Assembly: GCF_024346875.1 (NCBI RefSeq)
Contig: NZ_AP024871.1
Coordinates: 2,170,001-2,234,000, forward strand
Source of the DNA: Vibrio gallicus
GTDB lineage: Bacteria; Pseudomonadota; Gammaproteobacteria; Enterobacterales; Vibrionaceae
Reading direction: 5' to 3'
DNA length: 64,000 nucleotides
Below are positions 1 to 10,803 of the stretch, piece by piece (position 1 is the stretch's first letter; each line of letters begins with the position of its first letter). The notes under the pieces are model-generated. The model had not been told where the DNA came from. It saw only the letters and a program-made list of their open reading frames with translations, and did not search any database. The position numbers were made by a program, and so were the translations under genes.

Positions 1-880
1 GAGTGAGTACATTTTCCTCACCAGAAGCTTCGCGCCACTTAAGCTCTGAAGGAGATATCTCCAAATAGGCATCTACAGGCTTATTCTCATCTAATGTAAT
101 CCATGTATTCAGGCTAACGCGTCCGGTTTCAACCTCCACGCCTTTGGCTAGGTAAGGCTTAACCCACGGCTTAATGTCGAAGTTTTTACCCTGCAGATAA
201 AAATCGCCACTGACATTAGACAGACCATTGTGATCGGTAAAATCAGCAATGACGCTAACACTATTTAGCTGTACATCCTTAACACTAATCACCCCTTCAG
301 CTTGGTGGCGATTACCGTTATTTAGCCAGTTAAGACGCTCGATATCGACTTCACGCTTTTCGCCAGCGATATCTCTGAATGTAATACTAGAGTTAGTGAG
401 TGAGAACTCACTTAATTGCTGCAACAATAAGCGTTGCAACTGGAGTGCCGATTGATTGTTGGCTTCAGAATCTTGTTCGGAGGTAGTTGATGAGTGGAAT
501 AGATCGATGCCACTGATATCAACATGGATACCATCGACCACTAATTCGCTAACCTGTGGTCGTAGCGTCATGAGGGATTGCAACAGGTCAAACTCAACAT
601 CGACCTGAGAAACAGAGAAATGCTTAACACCTCCGCTTAGGTCTGCCTGCAAATCGGAAAGGGATAATGAAGGATGGGTGTTGCGCCAATATCCTTTTAC
701 CGAACCAATATCAAAGTGCAACCCAGAACCTTGGTTAATCCAAGCCTGAATCTCTTGTTGGTAATTATCAAGACGCGGCAAAGCAATGCGCAGCCCTGTG
801 ACTATGACAGCCATCAGGACAAACACAAATACTAATAAAGAGAGAAAAAAACGCTCTAATCGAACTGAAAATGAAGTCAA
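1..880 (-). CDS. yhdP: YhdP family AsmA-like envelope protein, N-terminal part (runs off the left edge)
   Basis: About 293 codons of a minus-strand frame are present; the C-terminus lies beyond base 1. Translation from a TTG at 880 gives a short basic N-terminus, a single hydrophobic anchor (roughly residues 9-30) and then a beta-rich periplasmic stretch. This is the build of the YhdP/AsmA-like family (DUF3971), large proteins implicated in lipid transport between inner and outer membrane. The TTG lies 12 bases after the rng stop codon in the same frame, with TAAGG upstream. The first in-frame ATG, at 815, would remove most of the anchor, so TTG is preferred. Position directly after rng matches the usual enterobacterial and Vibrio order. 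The family call rests on architecture and synteny. Confidence 0.75.
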   Translation of the reverse strand, partial: MTSFSVRLERFFLSLLVFVFVLMAVIVTGLRIALPRLDNYQQEIQAWINQGSGLHFDIGSVKGYWRNTHPSLSLSDLQADLSGGVKHFSVSQVDVEFDLLQSLMTLRPQVSELVVDGIHVDISGIDLFHSSTTSEQDSEANNQSALQLQRLLLQQLSEFSLTNSSITFRDIAGEKREVDIERLNWLNNGNRHQAEGVISVKDVQLNSVSVIADFTDHNGLSNVSGDFYLQGKNFDIKPWVKPYLAKGVEVETGRVSLNTWITLDENKPVDAYLEISPSELKWREASGEENVLT

Positions 881-892
881 TCTTACGTTACC

Positions 893-2362
893 TTACATCA
901 TGACAACATCAAACTGCTCTTGTACATATAGTGGCTCTGCCGACACTTTAACTTCTTTCCCTATAAACAGTTCTAATTCCGCCAAAGCGTGAGATTCATC
1001 GCCCATTAATGCCTCTGCAACGGATGGCGAAGCATAAACAAGGAAGCGGTCTGCATCATAGGCACGATTAACTCGCGTTATTTCACGCAGAACCTCAAAG
1101 CATACAGTTTCAACGGTTTTAACCGAGCCACGTCCTTCGCACGCAGGGCAATCTGAGCATAAAATATGTTCGATACTCTCACGAGTACGCTTGCGCGTCA
1201 TCTCAACCAAACCCAACTGCGTAAAACCATTTATATTAGTTTTTACTCGGTCGTTATCCAGCGCCATTTCTAGAGAAGCGAGCACTCGCTTACGGTGCTC
1301 ATCGGTGCTCATATCAATAAAATCAATGATGATAATACCGCCGAGATTACGCAAGCGCAGTTGACGAGCTATCGCTTCTGTCGCCTCAAGGTTAGTATTA
1401 AAAATAGTCTCTTCGAGGTTACGACGCCCTACAAAGGCTCCAGTATTGATATCAACTGTCGTCATGGCTTCAGTCTGGTCAATAATTAAATAACCACCTG
1501 ATTTTAAGGGAACCTTACGATCCAATGAGCGTTGAATCTCACTCTCGGCATCGTACATATCGAAGATGGGCTTATCCCCATCATACAGGCTCAGTTTACT
1601 CGTTAATTCAGGTACAAATTCTTCAGTAAACTCAAGCAGTGATTCATATACCATATGTGAATCAACTTGGATCTTCGACAGCTCGGTTCCGACGAAATCT
1701 CTTAATAGACGCTGCTCTAGCCCAAGCTCACCATAAAGTGTGGAGCGGGTAATATATTTAGAGCGGCGCACCATGATTTTTTCCCATAGGCGCTTAAGGA
1801 ATGCTGCGTCTTGGCTTAATTCATGTTCATCAGCGCCTTCTGCTGCGGTGCGAATAATAAAGCCACCAGCATCGTTGCAGTACGGAGATACTATCTTTTT
1901 AAGCCGAGTTCGCTCACTCTCAGACTCAATACGCTGAGATACGCCGACATGGCTTGCTCCCGGCATAAAGACCAGGTAGCGAGATGGCAGTGTAATATCT
2001 GTGGTGAGACGGGCACCTTTAGTACCCAAAGGGTCTTTAACAACCTGCACCACAATATCTTGTCCTTGACGGACCAGCTCAGAAATATCTTTGACTTGAA
2101 ATTGCTGTTTCTCATTTTCAGAGACGCACTCAGTATGAGGAACAATATCTGATGCATGTAAAAAAGCCGCCTTGTCTAAACCAATATCGACAAATGCGGC
2201 CTGCATACCGGGCAAAACGCGACTAACGCGTCCTTTATAGATATTACTAACAATCCCTCTTCGAGATTCTCGCTCTACATGAACCTCTTGTAGAACACCA
2301 CCTTCAATCATTGCCACCCGAGTCTCACTCGGGGTCGAATTTATCAATAACTCTGCACTCAT
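893..2362 (-). CDS. rng: Ribonuclease G
   Basis: A 489-residue protein, the normal length for RNase G, the shorter paralogue of RNase E that matures the 5' end of 16S rRNA and takes part in mRNA decay. An S1-like RNA-binding region lies at about residues 35-125. The two catalytic aspartates sit in TVDINTG (about residue 303) and IIIIDFIDM (about residue 346). The CSDCPACEGRG cysteine pair near residues 400-410 is the zinc-link that joins subunits. The long C-terminal scaffold of RNase E is absent, which separates the two. It lies between maf (17-base gap) and yhdP, in what looks like one transcription unit with mreBCD-maf. Confidence 0.96.
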   Translation of the reverse strand: MSAELLINSTPSETRVAMIEGGVLQEVHVERESRRGIVSNIYKGRVSRVLPGMQAAFVDIGLDKAAFLHASDIVPHTECVSENEKQQFQVKDISELVRQGQDIVVQVVKDPLGTKGARLTTDITLPSRYLVFMPGASHVGVSQRIESESERTRLKKIVSPYCNDAGGFIIRTAAEGADEHELSQDAAFLKRLWEKIMVRRSKYITRSTLYGELGLEQRLLRDFVGTELSKIQVDSHMVYESLLEFTEEFVPELTSKLSLYDGDKPIFDMYDAESEIQRSLDRKVPLKSGGYLIIDQTEAMTTVDINTGAFVGRRNLEETIFNTNLEATEAIARQLRLRNLGGIIIIDFIDMSTDEHRKRVLASLEMALDNDRVKTNINGFTQLGLVEMTRKRTRESIEHILCSDCPACEGRGSVKTVETVCFEVLREITRVNRAYDADRFLVYASPSVAEALMGDESHALAELELFIGKEVKVSAEPLYVQEQFDVVMM

Positions 2363-2379
2363 AACGCACCTACAAATTT

Positions 2380-2955
2380 TTATAAAAATTGGTGCAAGAG
2401 CTGTTCGGTCTCATATAAAGGCAGGCCTACAACCGAGTGATAACTACCCTCGATTCGAGTAACAAATTTACCACCAATACCTTGAATTCCGTAGCTTCCT
2501 GCTTTGTCGCATGGTTCACCCGTTTGCCAATATTGTTCGATTTCTTGTTGGCTAATCGGTTTAAACCATACGTCTGTAATACATATTATGCAGTGTGTGC
2601 CCACACTGTTTCTTACACACACAGCTGTCATTACTTGATGTTGCCGTCCTGATAATTCAGTCAACATTTCGATGCTGTGTTCTAGATTATGAGGCTTTTC
2701 AAGAACGCGATTGTTGATAGTTACAACCGTATCTGCACCTAAAACCTGATGAGTAGCTTGATCTGGAGAGCTTAGACTAGAGTACACCGCCTCTGCTTTT
2801 TGTTGAGCAAGGCGCATAACATAGTCTTTGGCAAGCTCACCTTGCTGAATCTGTTCTTCTATATCACTGATTCGTATAGTGAAATCATAGCCTAATTGCG
2901 ACAAAAGTTCTTTTCGTCTTGGCGAACCCGATGCCAATATAAGTGATTTATTCAT
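2380..2955 (-). CDS. maf: Maf family nucleoside triphosphate pyrophosphatase (YhdE type)
   Basis: A 191-residue protein with the Maf/HAM1 fold signature: SGSPRRKELL near the N-terminus binds the triphosphate, and GADTVV near residue 75 contains the catalytic acidic residue. Maf proteins hydrolyse non-canonical or surplus nucleotides; the YhdE subgroup prefers dTTP and UTP and has been linked to septum inhibition. The subgroup assignment rests mainly on the mreBCD-maf-rng context, which is the YhdE locus, rather than on specificity residues. The start ATG at 2955 is only 3 bases from the mreD stop, so the two are probably translationally coupled. Confidence 0.92.
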   Translation of the reverse strand: MNKSLILASGSPRRKELLSQLGYDFTIRISDIEEQIQQGELAKDYVMRLAQQKAEAVYSSLSSPDQATHQVLGADTVVTINNRVLEKPHNLEHSIEMLTELSGRQHQVMTAVCVRNSVGTHCIICITDVWFKPISQQEIEQYWQTGEPCDKAGSYGIQGIGGKFVTRIEGSYHSVVGLPLYETEQLLHQFL

Positions 2956-2958
2956 TAG

Positions 2959-3444
2959 TTACCTTACTCGCCATGTGCGTCGCACGCGACGTAAAAGAAG
3001 GAACAACCAAGGCCACAAGATACCATTTATCAATCCTCCCCATAGCGCAGTAGGGTTAAAGATAACATCTTGAATAATAAACTCACCAAAGAATTCTATC
3101 ACTACGCCAAGCATACTTAGTAAAGCGATAATCAAGGCTTGCTGCCACAATGCCATATTACGCATAACTAAGAAGTTAATCGCCACTAAATAAGTGATTA
3201 TCGACATCGTTAGGCCACGAACGCCCAGGGTTGACCCCAAGAGTAAGTCCCATAGTAAACCAAGGATAAGCCCGGTACCGACATTTACTCGGTGAGGAGC
3301 CGCCATCACCCAGTAACAAGTCACTAGAATAAGCCAAGATGGACGCAATACATCCAACGTACCAGGCCAAGGGATGGTTTGCAGAATTAAGGCAACGATA
3401 AAAGTTGTCCAGATCACTAACTTGCTGTGCAGGATATTATTCAT
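2959..3444 (-). CDS. mreD: Rod shape-determining membrane protein MreD
   Basis: A 161-residue, strongly hydrophobic protein with about five predicted membrane helices and a basic C-terminal tail, typical of MreD. MreD is an inner-membrane part of the Rod elongation complex with MreB, MreC, RodA and PBP2. The start codon overlaps the end of mreC by 8 bases, and maf follows 3 bases after its stop. Sequence conservation in MreD is weak, so the call depends on hydropathy, size and position after mreC. Confidence 0.93.
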   Translation of the reverse strand: MNNILHSKLVIWTTFIVALILQTIPWPGTLDVLRPSWLILVTCYWVMAAPHRVNVGTGLILGLLWDLLLGSTLGVRGLTMSIITYLVAINFLVMRNMALWQQALIIALLSMLGVVIEFFGEFIIQDVIFNPTALWGGLINGILWPWLFLLLRRVRRTWRVR

Positions 3445-4330
3445 CGTTTTGTGTCTCTACAGGTACTTGAGGTTCTTGGGCTTCAGGATGGAAGGTTATC
3501 TCTTGCTGCTGGTCAGAAGGCCACACCAAAAGCAGATAGCGTAAACGCCCAAAGTCTACAGCAGGTGTCGCATTGATGGTTGAAAACTGTTGATGATTAT
3601 TAATGACCACATCCGAAACAGTTGCCACCGGATACCCCTCAGGGTAGATACCACCTAAACCCGACGAGACCAATACATCGCCTTTCTTAATATCAAAATT
3701 ACTAGGGATATGCTGGAGCTGCATTTCGCTAAAGTTACCCGTACCACCAGCAATAACTCGAATATCATTACGGATTACCTGAACAGGGATTGCTGAATTG
3801 GCATCAGGTAATAAAAGTACGCGGCTGTTATGCGCTGAGGTCTCAGCCACCTGCCCCACAATACCACTTTCATTGATAACAGGTTGCCCTTGATAAACAC
3901 CGTCAACACGACCTTTATCAATAACAACTTGTTGATGATATGAAGAGGAATCTACCGCCATAACCTCAGTTACAACCTTCTTCTCATCCCTAACAAAAGA
4001 TGACCCTAATAGCTTACGAAAGCGCTGATTCTCTTCTTTATATTGAGCAAGTAAGGTCAATTCACTTTTCTTGCGCAGAAGGTCTTCACGTAATAAACGA
4101 TTGCTTTTAAGTAACTCTTGCTTGCTGTTCATCCGCTCATAAAGACCGGCAAACATTGCTCTTGGAAGATCCGCTGCGTACTGAATTGGTGAAACCGCAG
4201 TACTTAGGGCATAACGAACATTTGAAAAGGCGTCAAAACGACTATCAGCCAACATTAAGCTGGCTGATAATAGTACGGCAAAAAAGAGTCGCAGTTGCAG
4301 AGAAGGCCCTCTGCCAAAAATTGGATTCAT
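3437..4330 (-). CDS. mreC: Rod shape-determining protein MreC
   Basis: A 297-residue protein with one N-terminal membrane helix (about residues 12-30), a charged coiled-coil segment (about 65-110) and a periplasmic beta domain with GVYQGQPVINESGIVGQV and a later GDVLVSSGLGGIYPEGYPV segment, both characteristic of MreC. MreC is the bitopic scaffold that activates the PBP2-RodA peptidoglycan synthase under MreB control. The last 30 or so residues are rich in Gln, Glu and Pro and are probably disordered. It lies 85 bases after mreB and overlaps mreD by 8 bases. Confidence 0.96.
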   Translation of the reverse strand: MNPIFGRGPSLQLRLFFAVLLSASLMLADSRFDAFSNVRYALSTAVSPIQYAADLPRAMFAGLYERMNSKQELLKSNRLLREDLLRKKSELTLLAQYKEENQRFRKLLGSSFVRDEKKVVTEVMAVDSSSYHQQVVIDKGRVDGVYQGQPVINESGIVGQVAETSAHNSRVLLLPDANSAIPVQVIRNDIRVIAGGTGNFSEMQLQHIPSNFDIKKGDVLVSSGLGGIYPEGYPVATVSDVVINNHQQFSTINATPAVDFGRLRYLLLVWPSDQQQEITFHPEAQEPQVPVETQNDE

Positions 4331-4415
4331 GTTGTACTAACCAATTGGACTCATCAACGGCTCGCTTGGGTTCCAGTCAAGCCATTGATAAGCAAATGCG
4401 AAATTCACAGACAGG

Positions 4416-5609
<1,194 letters not shown>

Positions 5610-8600
5610 TTAGTTAGCAAACATCCCTTTCTCACCACTGAATATTATTCTGTCATTGCCGCGAAAGGTGCCAAAGGTAACCACCGTTGATGGGTCCTCA
5701 TCGCCTAGGTTTCGCCAATTGTATTGCAACCACGGTTGATTGGTAAAATCTGCGCCATTACTACAATCTACACCACTATCCGTTAGCTGTACCGAATTTG
5801 ATCCCTGACGAAGCCACAAACGCACCTGTGCTCGCTCATTTTGACCCGATAATGGAGTATGCACAGCATTTAACTGTTGCGACTCTCCCTTTACCACCCC
5901 TTGATCGTTACTCGAGTCTAAACTGGCCTGAACAGCCTTAATATTTGCATTATTAGTCCAGATAGTTTGCGAGCAATAACGCTGAATACTATTGAAGCGA
6001 CTCCCTGTATCAGCTGTAGACAGAACAAAGCTATTACCATTCCAATACTCGATTCTCAATGGTACTCGCACAGTCTGGCCGCTATTTCCGCCGACGTCTG
6101 CAAGGTTCATTCTTCCATAGCGAAATCTAGGCTGAATGTTGAATCGTTTACCTAGCATAGGCGAGTCACCTGCGCTATCAGGGATTAACGAGGGTATGTC
6201 TAAGGCTCCGATATTGACCCCATCAACCTCAGTGTCGACCTTTAGCCCAAAATCAATACCATTTTGTGTATCATAAGGACCATCAACCTCAGTCGTTAAC
6301 GCTGCGCCAGATTGCGTTTTTCTCAATAATGAAAAATCAGTCATTTCTATTGCCAACGTAGAAGGGTCATTGGCTAGATCCTTAGGCCAGCTAGCTCCAT
6401 TCCAGGTTTGAACGCCATCAATACGCCCTTCAGATACAAAATCAATTTCAGGGGTACTGCCCTTAGTTTGAGCAACATACCCAACCGTTGAGATTAATGA
6501 ATCATCAAACAAGCCATAGTTTTGGGTTGCAATACCGCCCACGCCAACTGCTTGCAGTCTAAAGCTATGCGTGATTGGTTGGCTCATATAGGCAAAACCA
6601 GTGTGCCCTGTAGCATACTGCCACTGAACCCAATTGGAGTCAGGGCTCAGCATAGTTAATTGACTGGGTACAAAGCGCCCTACACTTCGCTGACCCGCCT
6701 GAATTGGCTCAAACAAATAATTACTATCTTGGTCTAGTTTCGCCTTGATTCTCAAGCTACCTGCCTCATCCCACTGCAAGGCATCAAATCTAATTCGACC
6801 GTCGATAACTGTATCATGGCCAATCCCGTTGTCAGGGATACCTTGCAGTCCTTTATCCCCAATCCGCCCATCAGATGGTGTATCAAGGCTTGCTTCAAGG
6901 GTTACAGATGCATCTGGGGCATCACTTGCATAGAAGTTTTTGGTTTCAAGATTAGCAAGCGCGGTTAAGTCATCACAGTAACTCGACACCTCCACATCAC
7001 CTGAGGTATTACCGCTAACGTATTTAATCGGGATCGCATCTAATACAAATGGCGCCCCGGAAACCGCAAACTTATCACCGGTTTCAGCGGTTCCCTTTAG
7101 TTCGGCATTAGGTTTAATTGGGCTGCATAACGCAAAGGTCCAAGGCCTAGACTGCACACGATGCTCACCTTCAAAGGTAACGCACTCATTGCTGTCATTA
7201 CCGTCGGCATCTTTTAGGCACAAGGTATCTTGCATTTTATAAGATACAGCCCCCGCTTCAGCATAAGCCACCTTAACCGTAGCTGTGCTATTAGAACCAA
7301 AATCCAACGGCATATTGGATGATGGCGTCGCCTGTCCATTAACTTGAATTACCTGATTAGGGCGCGCTGTTGAGTTGGGTTGAAGATACGCAGTGGCTAA
7401 CAAATCAACCTGCTTAACCCCATTGTAATCCGCGGCAACTACGGGAGCATTATTCAAGCACTGTAGCGGCTGAACAGCTACCTCATCAGATTCTTTACCC
7501 GCAATTACATTAGTTGGATTCGGTGTAAATCCAAATTTATGCGCCACAAACTTATAGCTACCACTGACCGAGGTGTTGGCTTGATCGTTTTCCAAATAGC
7601 CCGTAACAGATACGCTGCCAACCACAGGCTCCTCAAGGGTCAAGCCAAGTACCCCTGCGCTATTTGGCTTGTAGAGGTTACCTCCTAGACTCGTTCCCTG
7701 CCCAGCAATCACAGCTAGAGAGGAATTAGGGCTCCCACTAGAGGTAACCACTATATTTCCGTTATAGGTGCCCCCGCTGTTATTGACCTCAAAGCGTATC
7801 GGTTGAGCCTCACAGGTAAGTTGAATCCCTTGATTGGGAGTAAGCGACAGGTCGTTACCTGGCAAGGGAGGTTGGCTACAATGGTCTTCAGTATGACTGA
7901 TTTGTGCACTGCCATTAATGGCAATATCTTTTGCCGTAACCGAACCCAATACTTGAGTTACTCCGTGTATCTCTGCTGAGCCACGACTGAATATATTGGT
8001 TGACAGTTGATCGGTCGAAATTGAAATAGCTGCCGATTGGTTGTTCCAGTCTTCACCCCAGATATTCCACGTTTGATCACCATCACCCTCGACAATTATT
8101 TTGGCACTACCACCAATCGAAAGCTGATTTACTTTTAATAATGTACCCGGTTTGATATATAGCGTGCCGCCACCAGAGAAGGAGAAGCTACCAACATCAT
8201 AGTTTAAACCGGTTAACTCATATTGACCTGACCCTAAGGTGATACTGGTATAACTTCCTTCAGCAATTGGCTCTCGTGCTGGCGTCCACCCCAGATTAAT
8301 GCTTGGTCCAACTGGGTTAAAATCTTGCACTGCCGGTTGTGCGATAAGTAGGCTAGAATCTGCGACGCATTGCTGACCGTCACAAGCTGATTGCCAGTTT
8401 TGACGAATAACAGAACCAACCCCTACCGCGCCATTGCTTGTGCCAAGGATCGAGCCATTCCCTCCGCTGACATTTAACGATGAACCGGTAAACCAAGATT
8501 GGACCGCATGAGGAAATACTGCACACTGATCAGGCAGCTCAGGCTCGGGCGGTTCAGGCGGCGTAACCACTTCATCATTACTGCACTGAAGATCGCTAAT

Positions 8601-8984
8601 ACCGATTCCTGTTCCATTTAAATTGCCATTTTTTATATTGGCGGGCTTAGATTGACGTAGCGTTTTATTCCCATTATCAAGTTGATAGTAGTAAGCCATC
8701 CCTGCATCTTCTTGATACTCAATCCTCATTCGATAAGATTGGTTATTCTGCAGTCCTTGCTCATTAAAAATATAATCCGGATCGGAGTTATAATCTTGGG
8801 TATACCAAAGTGTCTGCTCTCTTTTATTGCCTTGTGTAAAATACAGTTCTTGGTAATCAGGTGAACCAACAACGGTAAACTCAATCACCATGTCCTGGGC
8901 ACCGTTTACATGCTCACAGCGACTATCAGCAAACACTTGGCACGAGGTAAATAGCATAAGTAAGCATAACCAACGACTACTCAT
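5610..8984 (-). CDS. mshQ: MSHA biogenesis protein MshQ (large secreted accessory protein or adhesin candidate)
   Basis: A 1124-residue protein with a cleavable-looking signal peptide (about residues 1-19, ending VFA before DSRC) and no other membrane segment. After a short Cys-containing domain there is a Pro/Glu-rich linker (about 140-152). Next comes a Gly/Ser-rich, beta-strand-rich region with repeated hydrophobic-polar alternation, then Ig-like beta stretches to the C-terminus. It has paired cysteines and no LPXTG or autotransporter features. In Vibrio the last gene of the MSHA pilin operon is mshQ and its role is poorly defined; an exposed pilus-tip or adhesive role is inference. The start overlaps the end of mshP by 8 bases, with AGAGGA upstream of the ATG. 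Confidence 0.88.
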   Translation of the reverse strand: MSSRWLCLLMLFTSCQVFADSRCEHVNGAQDMVIEFTVVGSPDYQELYFTQGNKREQTLWYTQDYNSDPDYIFNEQGLQNNQSYRMRIEYQEDAGMAYYYQLDNGNKTLRQSKPANIKNGNLNGTGIGISDLQCSNDEVVTPPEPPEPELPDQCAVFPHAVQSWFTGSSLNVSGGNGSILGTSNGAVGVGSVIRQNWQSACDGQQCVADSSLLIAQPAVQDFNPVGPSINLGWTPAREPIAEGSYTSITLGSGQYELTGLNYDVGSFSFSGGGTLYIKPGTLLKVNQLSIGGSAKIIVEGDGDQTWNIWGEDWNNQSAAISISTDQLSTNIFSRGSAEIHGVTQVLGSVTAKDIAINGSAQISHTEDHCSQPPLPGNDLSLTPNQGIQLTCEAQPIRFEVNNSGGTYNGNIVVTSSGSPNSSLAVIAGQGTSLGGNLYKPNSAGVLGLTLEEPVVGSVSVTGYLENDQANTSVSGSYKFVAHKFGFTPNPTNVIAGKESDEVAVQPLQCLNNAPVVAADYNGVKQVDLLATAYLQPNSTARPNQVIQVNGQATPSSNMPLDFGSNSTATVKVAYAEAGAVSYKMQDTLCLKDADGNDSNECVTFEGEHRVQSRPWTFALCSPIKPNAELKGTAETGDKFAVSGAPFVLDAIPIKYVSGNTSGDVEVSSYCDDLTALANLETKNFYASDAPDASVTLEASLDTPSDGRIGDKGLQGIPDNGIGHDTVIDGRIRFDALQWDEAGSLRIKAKLDQDSNYLFEPIQAGQRSVGRFVPSQLTMLSPDSNWVQWQYATGHTGFAYMSQPITHSFRLQAVGVGGIATQNYGLFDDSLISTVGYVAQTKGSTPEIDFVSEGRIDGVQTWNGASWPKDLANDPSTLAIEMTDFSLLRKTQSGAALTTEVDGPYDTQNGIDFGLKVDTEVDGVNIGALDIPSLIPDSAGDSPMLGKRFNIQPRFRYGRMNLADVGGNSGQTVRVPLRIEYWNGNSFVLSTADTGSRFNSIQRYCSQTIWTNNANIKAVQASLDSSNDQGVVKGESQQLNAVHTPLSGQNERAQVRLWLRQGSNSVQLTDSGVDCSNGADFTNQPWLQYNWRNLGDEDPSTVVTFGTFRGNDRIIFSGEKGMFAN

Positions 8985-9447
8985 CTTTAATTCCTCTTAC
9001 CCAAACACTCTGTTCTCGTTGTACTTCAAATATATTGCCGCTATTACATTTGGCGACACTGGTTAAGCGCAGATAGCGCAACTCATCAGGTACGTTTAGC
9101 GACGAAGATTCACATGCAATTATGGGGCTTAAACAGGGAATATTACTGTTTGTTACTAATGCAGCAGCGGCGGTAGCGGCATTGCTTGATAAGGTGTTAC
9201 AGCGCTGAGAAAGTGCCTCGAAATCCTCTGAACCATTTAATGGAAACAACTGAGTCAGCCCCCATTGATTGGCTGAGCGAGCCAGCAGATTAGCCTGGTT
9301 TCCCAGCATCTCTCTGGTTAAAGTATCTTGGTTAGACCAACTCACACGCAATAAGCTCATTGCCAGCATGCCCATAACGAAGATAACAAAGATGGCAAGC
9401 AGCAATATATTGCCCTGCTGTTGACGTGAATTAAAGCTACGGAACAT
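8977..9447 (-). CDS. mshP: MSHA pilus minor pilin-like protein MshP
   Basis: A 156-residue protein with a short basic N-terminus followed by a hydrophobic helix (about residues 12-33) of the type IV pilin class. It lacks the usual G/F processing site with FTLIE: the sequence around the helix is QQQGNILLLAIF. In this it resembles PilX/GspK-type minor pilins rather than classical ones. Two or three cysteines in the soluble part may form a disulfide. It overlaps mshO by 11 bases and mshQ by 8 bases, consistent with a co-translated minor pilin set. Confidence 0.88.
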   Translation of the reverse strand: MFRSFNSRQQQGNILLLAIFVIFVMGMLAMSLLRVSWSNQDTLTREMLGNQANLLARSANQWGLTQLFPLNGSEDFEALSQRCNTLSSNAATAAAALVTNSNIPCLSPIIACESSSLNVPDELRYLRLTSVAKCNSGNIFEVQREQSVWVRGIKDE

Positions 9448-10201
9448 TGCTCACCTGTATATCGTGTTTATAGGAACTTCGCTCATCGCCATTAAAGAAC
9501 AGAAGATCCAGATGTACTAGGCCACCTCGTTGTAGTGCGCTATCTTCAAACTGAAAGCGGCTCTCGGTTAGGCTTAAATCGGTAGCCACAGTGACGGTTG
9601 CGCCCTTGTTTTCTCGCACCAACCTCGCACTCGTACCATCTCCCATATCTTGCAGGCAGTAGGACACTCGGTTGTTATCCATATAGATATACACGCGATT
9701 AGCCGCTGAATCACTCGGTGGGCGCATAGTAACGCTGTAGTAATCCCCTGCGGTGCTACTCGAAACACCCTGTAGTGAACGGCTTTGGCCAGTGACGCTG
9801 TTTCCGGCATTATCTATTTCTAGATCAGCTATTCTAGTAGGGTTAATCACCATTCGAGTGTGCTGAGCAAAGGTATACGAGTAATCAAAATTTTGATTAG
9901 CTATCACAAACTCAATCGCATTAATGGGCTCTTGCTTGGTATAAAATCCAGCATACTGAATTGGGTAAAACTCAAGGCATCCTTGAGCCGAAATATGGAT
10001 GCTATTAGGAACGGCATACTGCACCTCTCGCCCCATTTTCTCAAGAACAAAGCGTGCTTGCCCCTGTAAGCGTTGCCGCTCAACAGATTGGCTGTACCCC
10101 TTTAAGCCAAATTCAACAAAAGTAGTAATTCCCAGCCCGATAATGGCAACCACTACGATTGTGACCACAAGCTCAATTAGGGTAAAACCATTTCTTTTCA
10201 T
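9437..10201 (-). CDS. mshO: MSHA minor pilin MshO
   Basis: A 254-residue prepilin with leader MKRNG followed by FTLIELVV, the canonical prepilin-peptidase site with Glu at +5, and a hydrophobic alpha-1 helix. The long beta-rich C-terminal part suits the PilW/GspJ-like minor pilin class, expected to sit in the priming complex at the pilus tip. The start ATG shares one base with the mshD stop (TAATG), and the 3' end overlaps mshP by 11 bases. Confidence 0.92.
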   Translation of the reverse strand: MKRNGFTLIELVVTIVVVAIIGLGITTFVEFGLKGYSQSVERQRLQGQARFVLEKMGREVQYAVPNSIHISAQGCLEFYPIQYAGFYTKQEPINAIEFVIANQNFDYSYTFAQHTRMVINPTRIADLEIDNAGNSVTGQSRSLQGVSSSTAGDYYSVTMRPPSDSAANRVYIYMDNNRVSYCLQDMGDGTSARLVRENKGATVTVATDLSLTESRFQFEDSALQRGGLVHLDLLFFNGDERSSYKHDIQVSNVP

Positions 10202-10803
10202 TAGAAATTTCCCTTATGTGCCACAAAGGTGAAATCCCCATACTGGCTAGCGGTAATCACTACCGTGATTTTTTTAAACAGCTTCGTGGTGCAGGCATCC
10301 GCTTTAACCAATAGGTCGCAATCGTAATCATAATTGATGGAAACCTCGGCCTTGAAACCCTGATAATCATCAGAGATTGTATTACCAAAGATATCAGACA
10401 GTGGGTACTGTTTATCGGCAGGGTGAGTACAGCGTTGACGTGAATCGCTACTGGTATACCAACAGCCAATGTAGTCATCCACATCATTAAAAAGGGCAAC
10501 CGGCTCCTCGCGTCCCAGAGCAGAGTCATCAGTACAGCTAATGGTGGTCATGCTATCTGGGCCTAACTCCCCACAGCGATATTTACCACCGTCATGGTCA
10601 CTATGTTCATCAAAGTTTCTTGCCAGTATCTCTGTCATTAGGCTATTCGCTAAGGCTGAAGCTCGCACCTCATAGTATGGCTTGGCTGATTGGGCAATTT
10701 GTGGGTACAGCACACTGACCAAGGTTATCATTGCCAAGCCTAAGATAATGATGACAAAAATACTTTCGACTAGGGTAAAGCCCTTACTGATTCTAGCAGC
10801 CAT
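10201..10803 (-). CDS. mshD: MSHA minor pilin MshD
   Basis: The open frame extends upstream to 10887, but the prepilin leader shows the true start. From ATG 10803 the protein is 200 residues and begins MAARISKG, cleaved before FTLVESIF. AAGGA lies 7 bases before this ATG; the ATG at 10809 is too close to the same ribosome-binding site. The soluble region has about eight cysteines, more than the other minor pilins. The gene overlaps the end of mshC by 11 bases. The fold resembles PilV/GspI-type minor pilins. Confidence 0.9.
   Translation of the reverse strand: MAARISKGFTLVESIFVIIILGLAMITLVSVLYPQIAQSAKPYYEVRASALANSLMTEILARNFDEHSDHDGGKYRCGELGPDSMTTISCTDDSALGREEPVALFNDVDDYIGCWYTSSDSRQRCTHPADKQYPLSDIFGNTISDDYQGFKAEVSINYDYDCDLLVKADACTTKLFKKITVVITASQYGDFTFVAHKGNF

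Noticed and set aside
1891..2157. Antisense and alternative-frame open frames within rng, metH, uvrA, mshQ and other genes
   Set aside because: They are shadows of strongly supported genes and show no family features.
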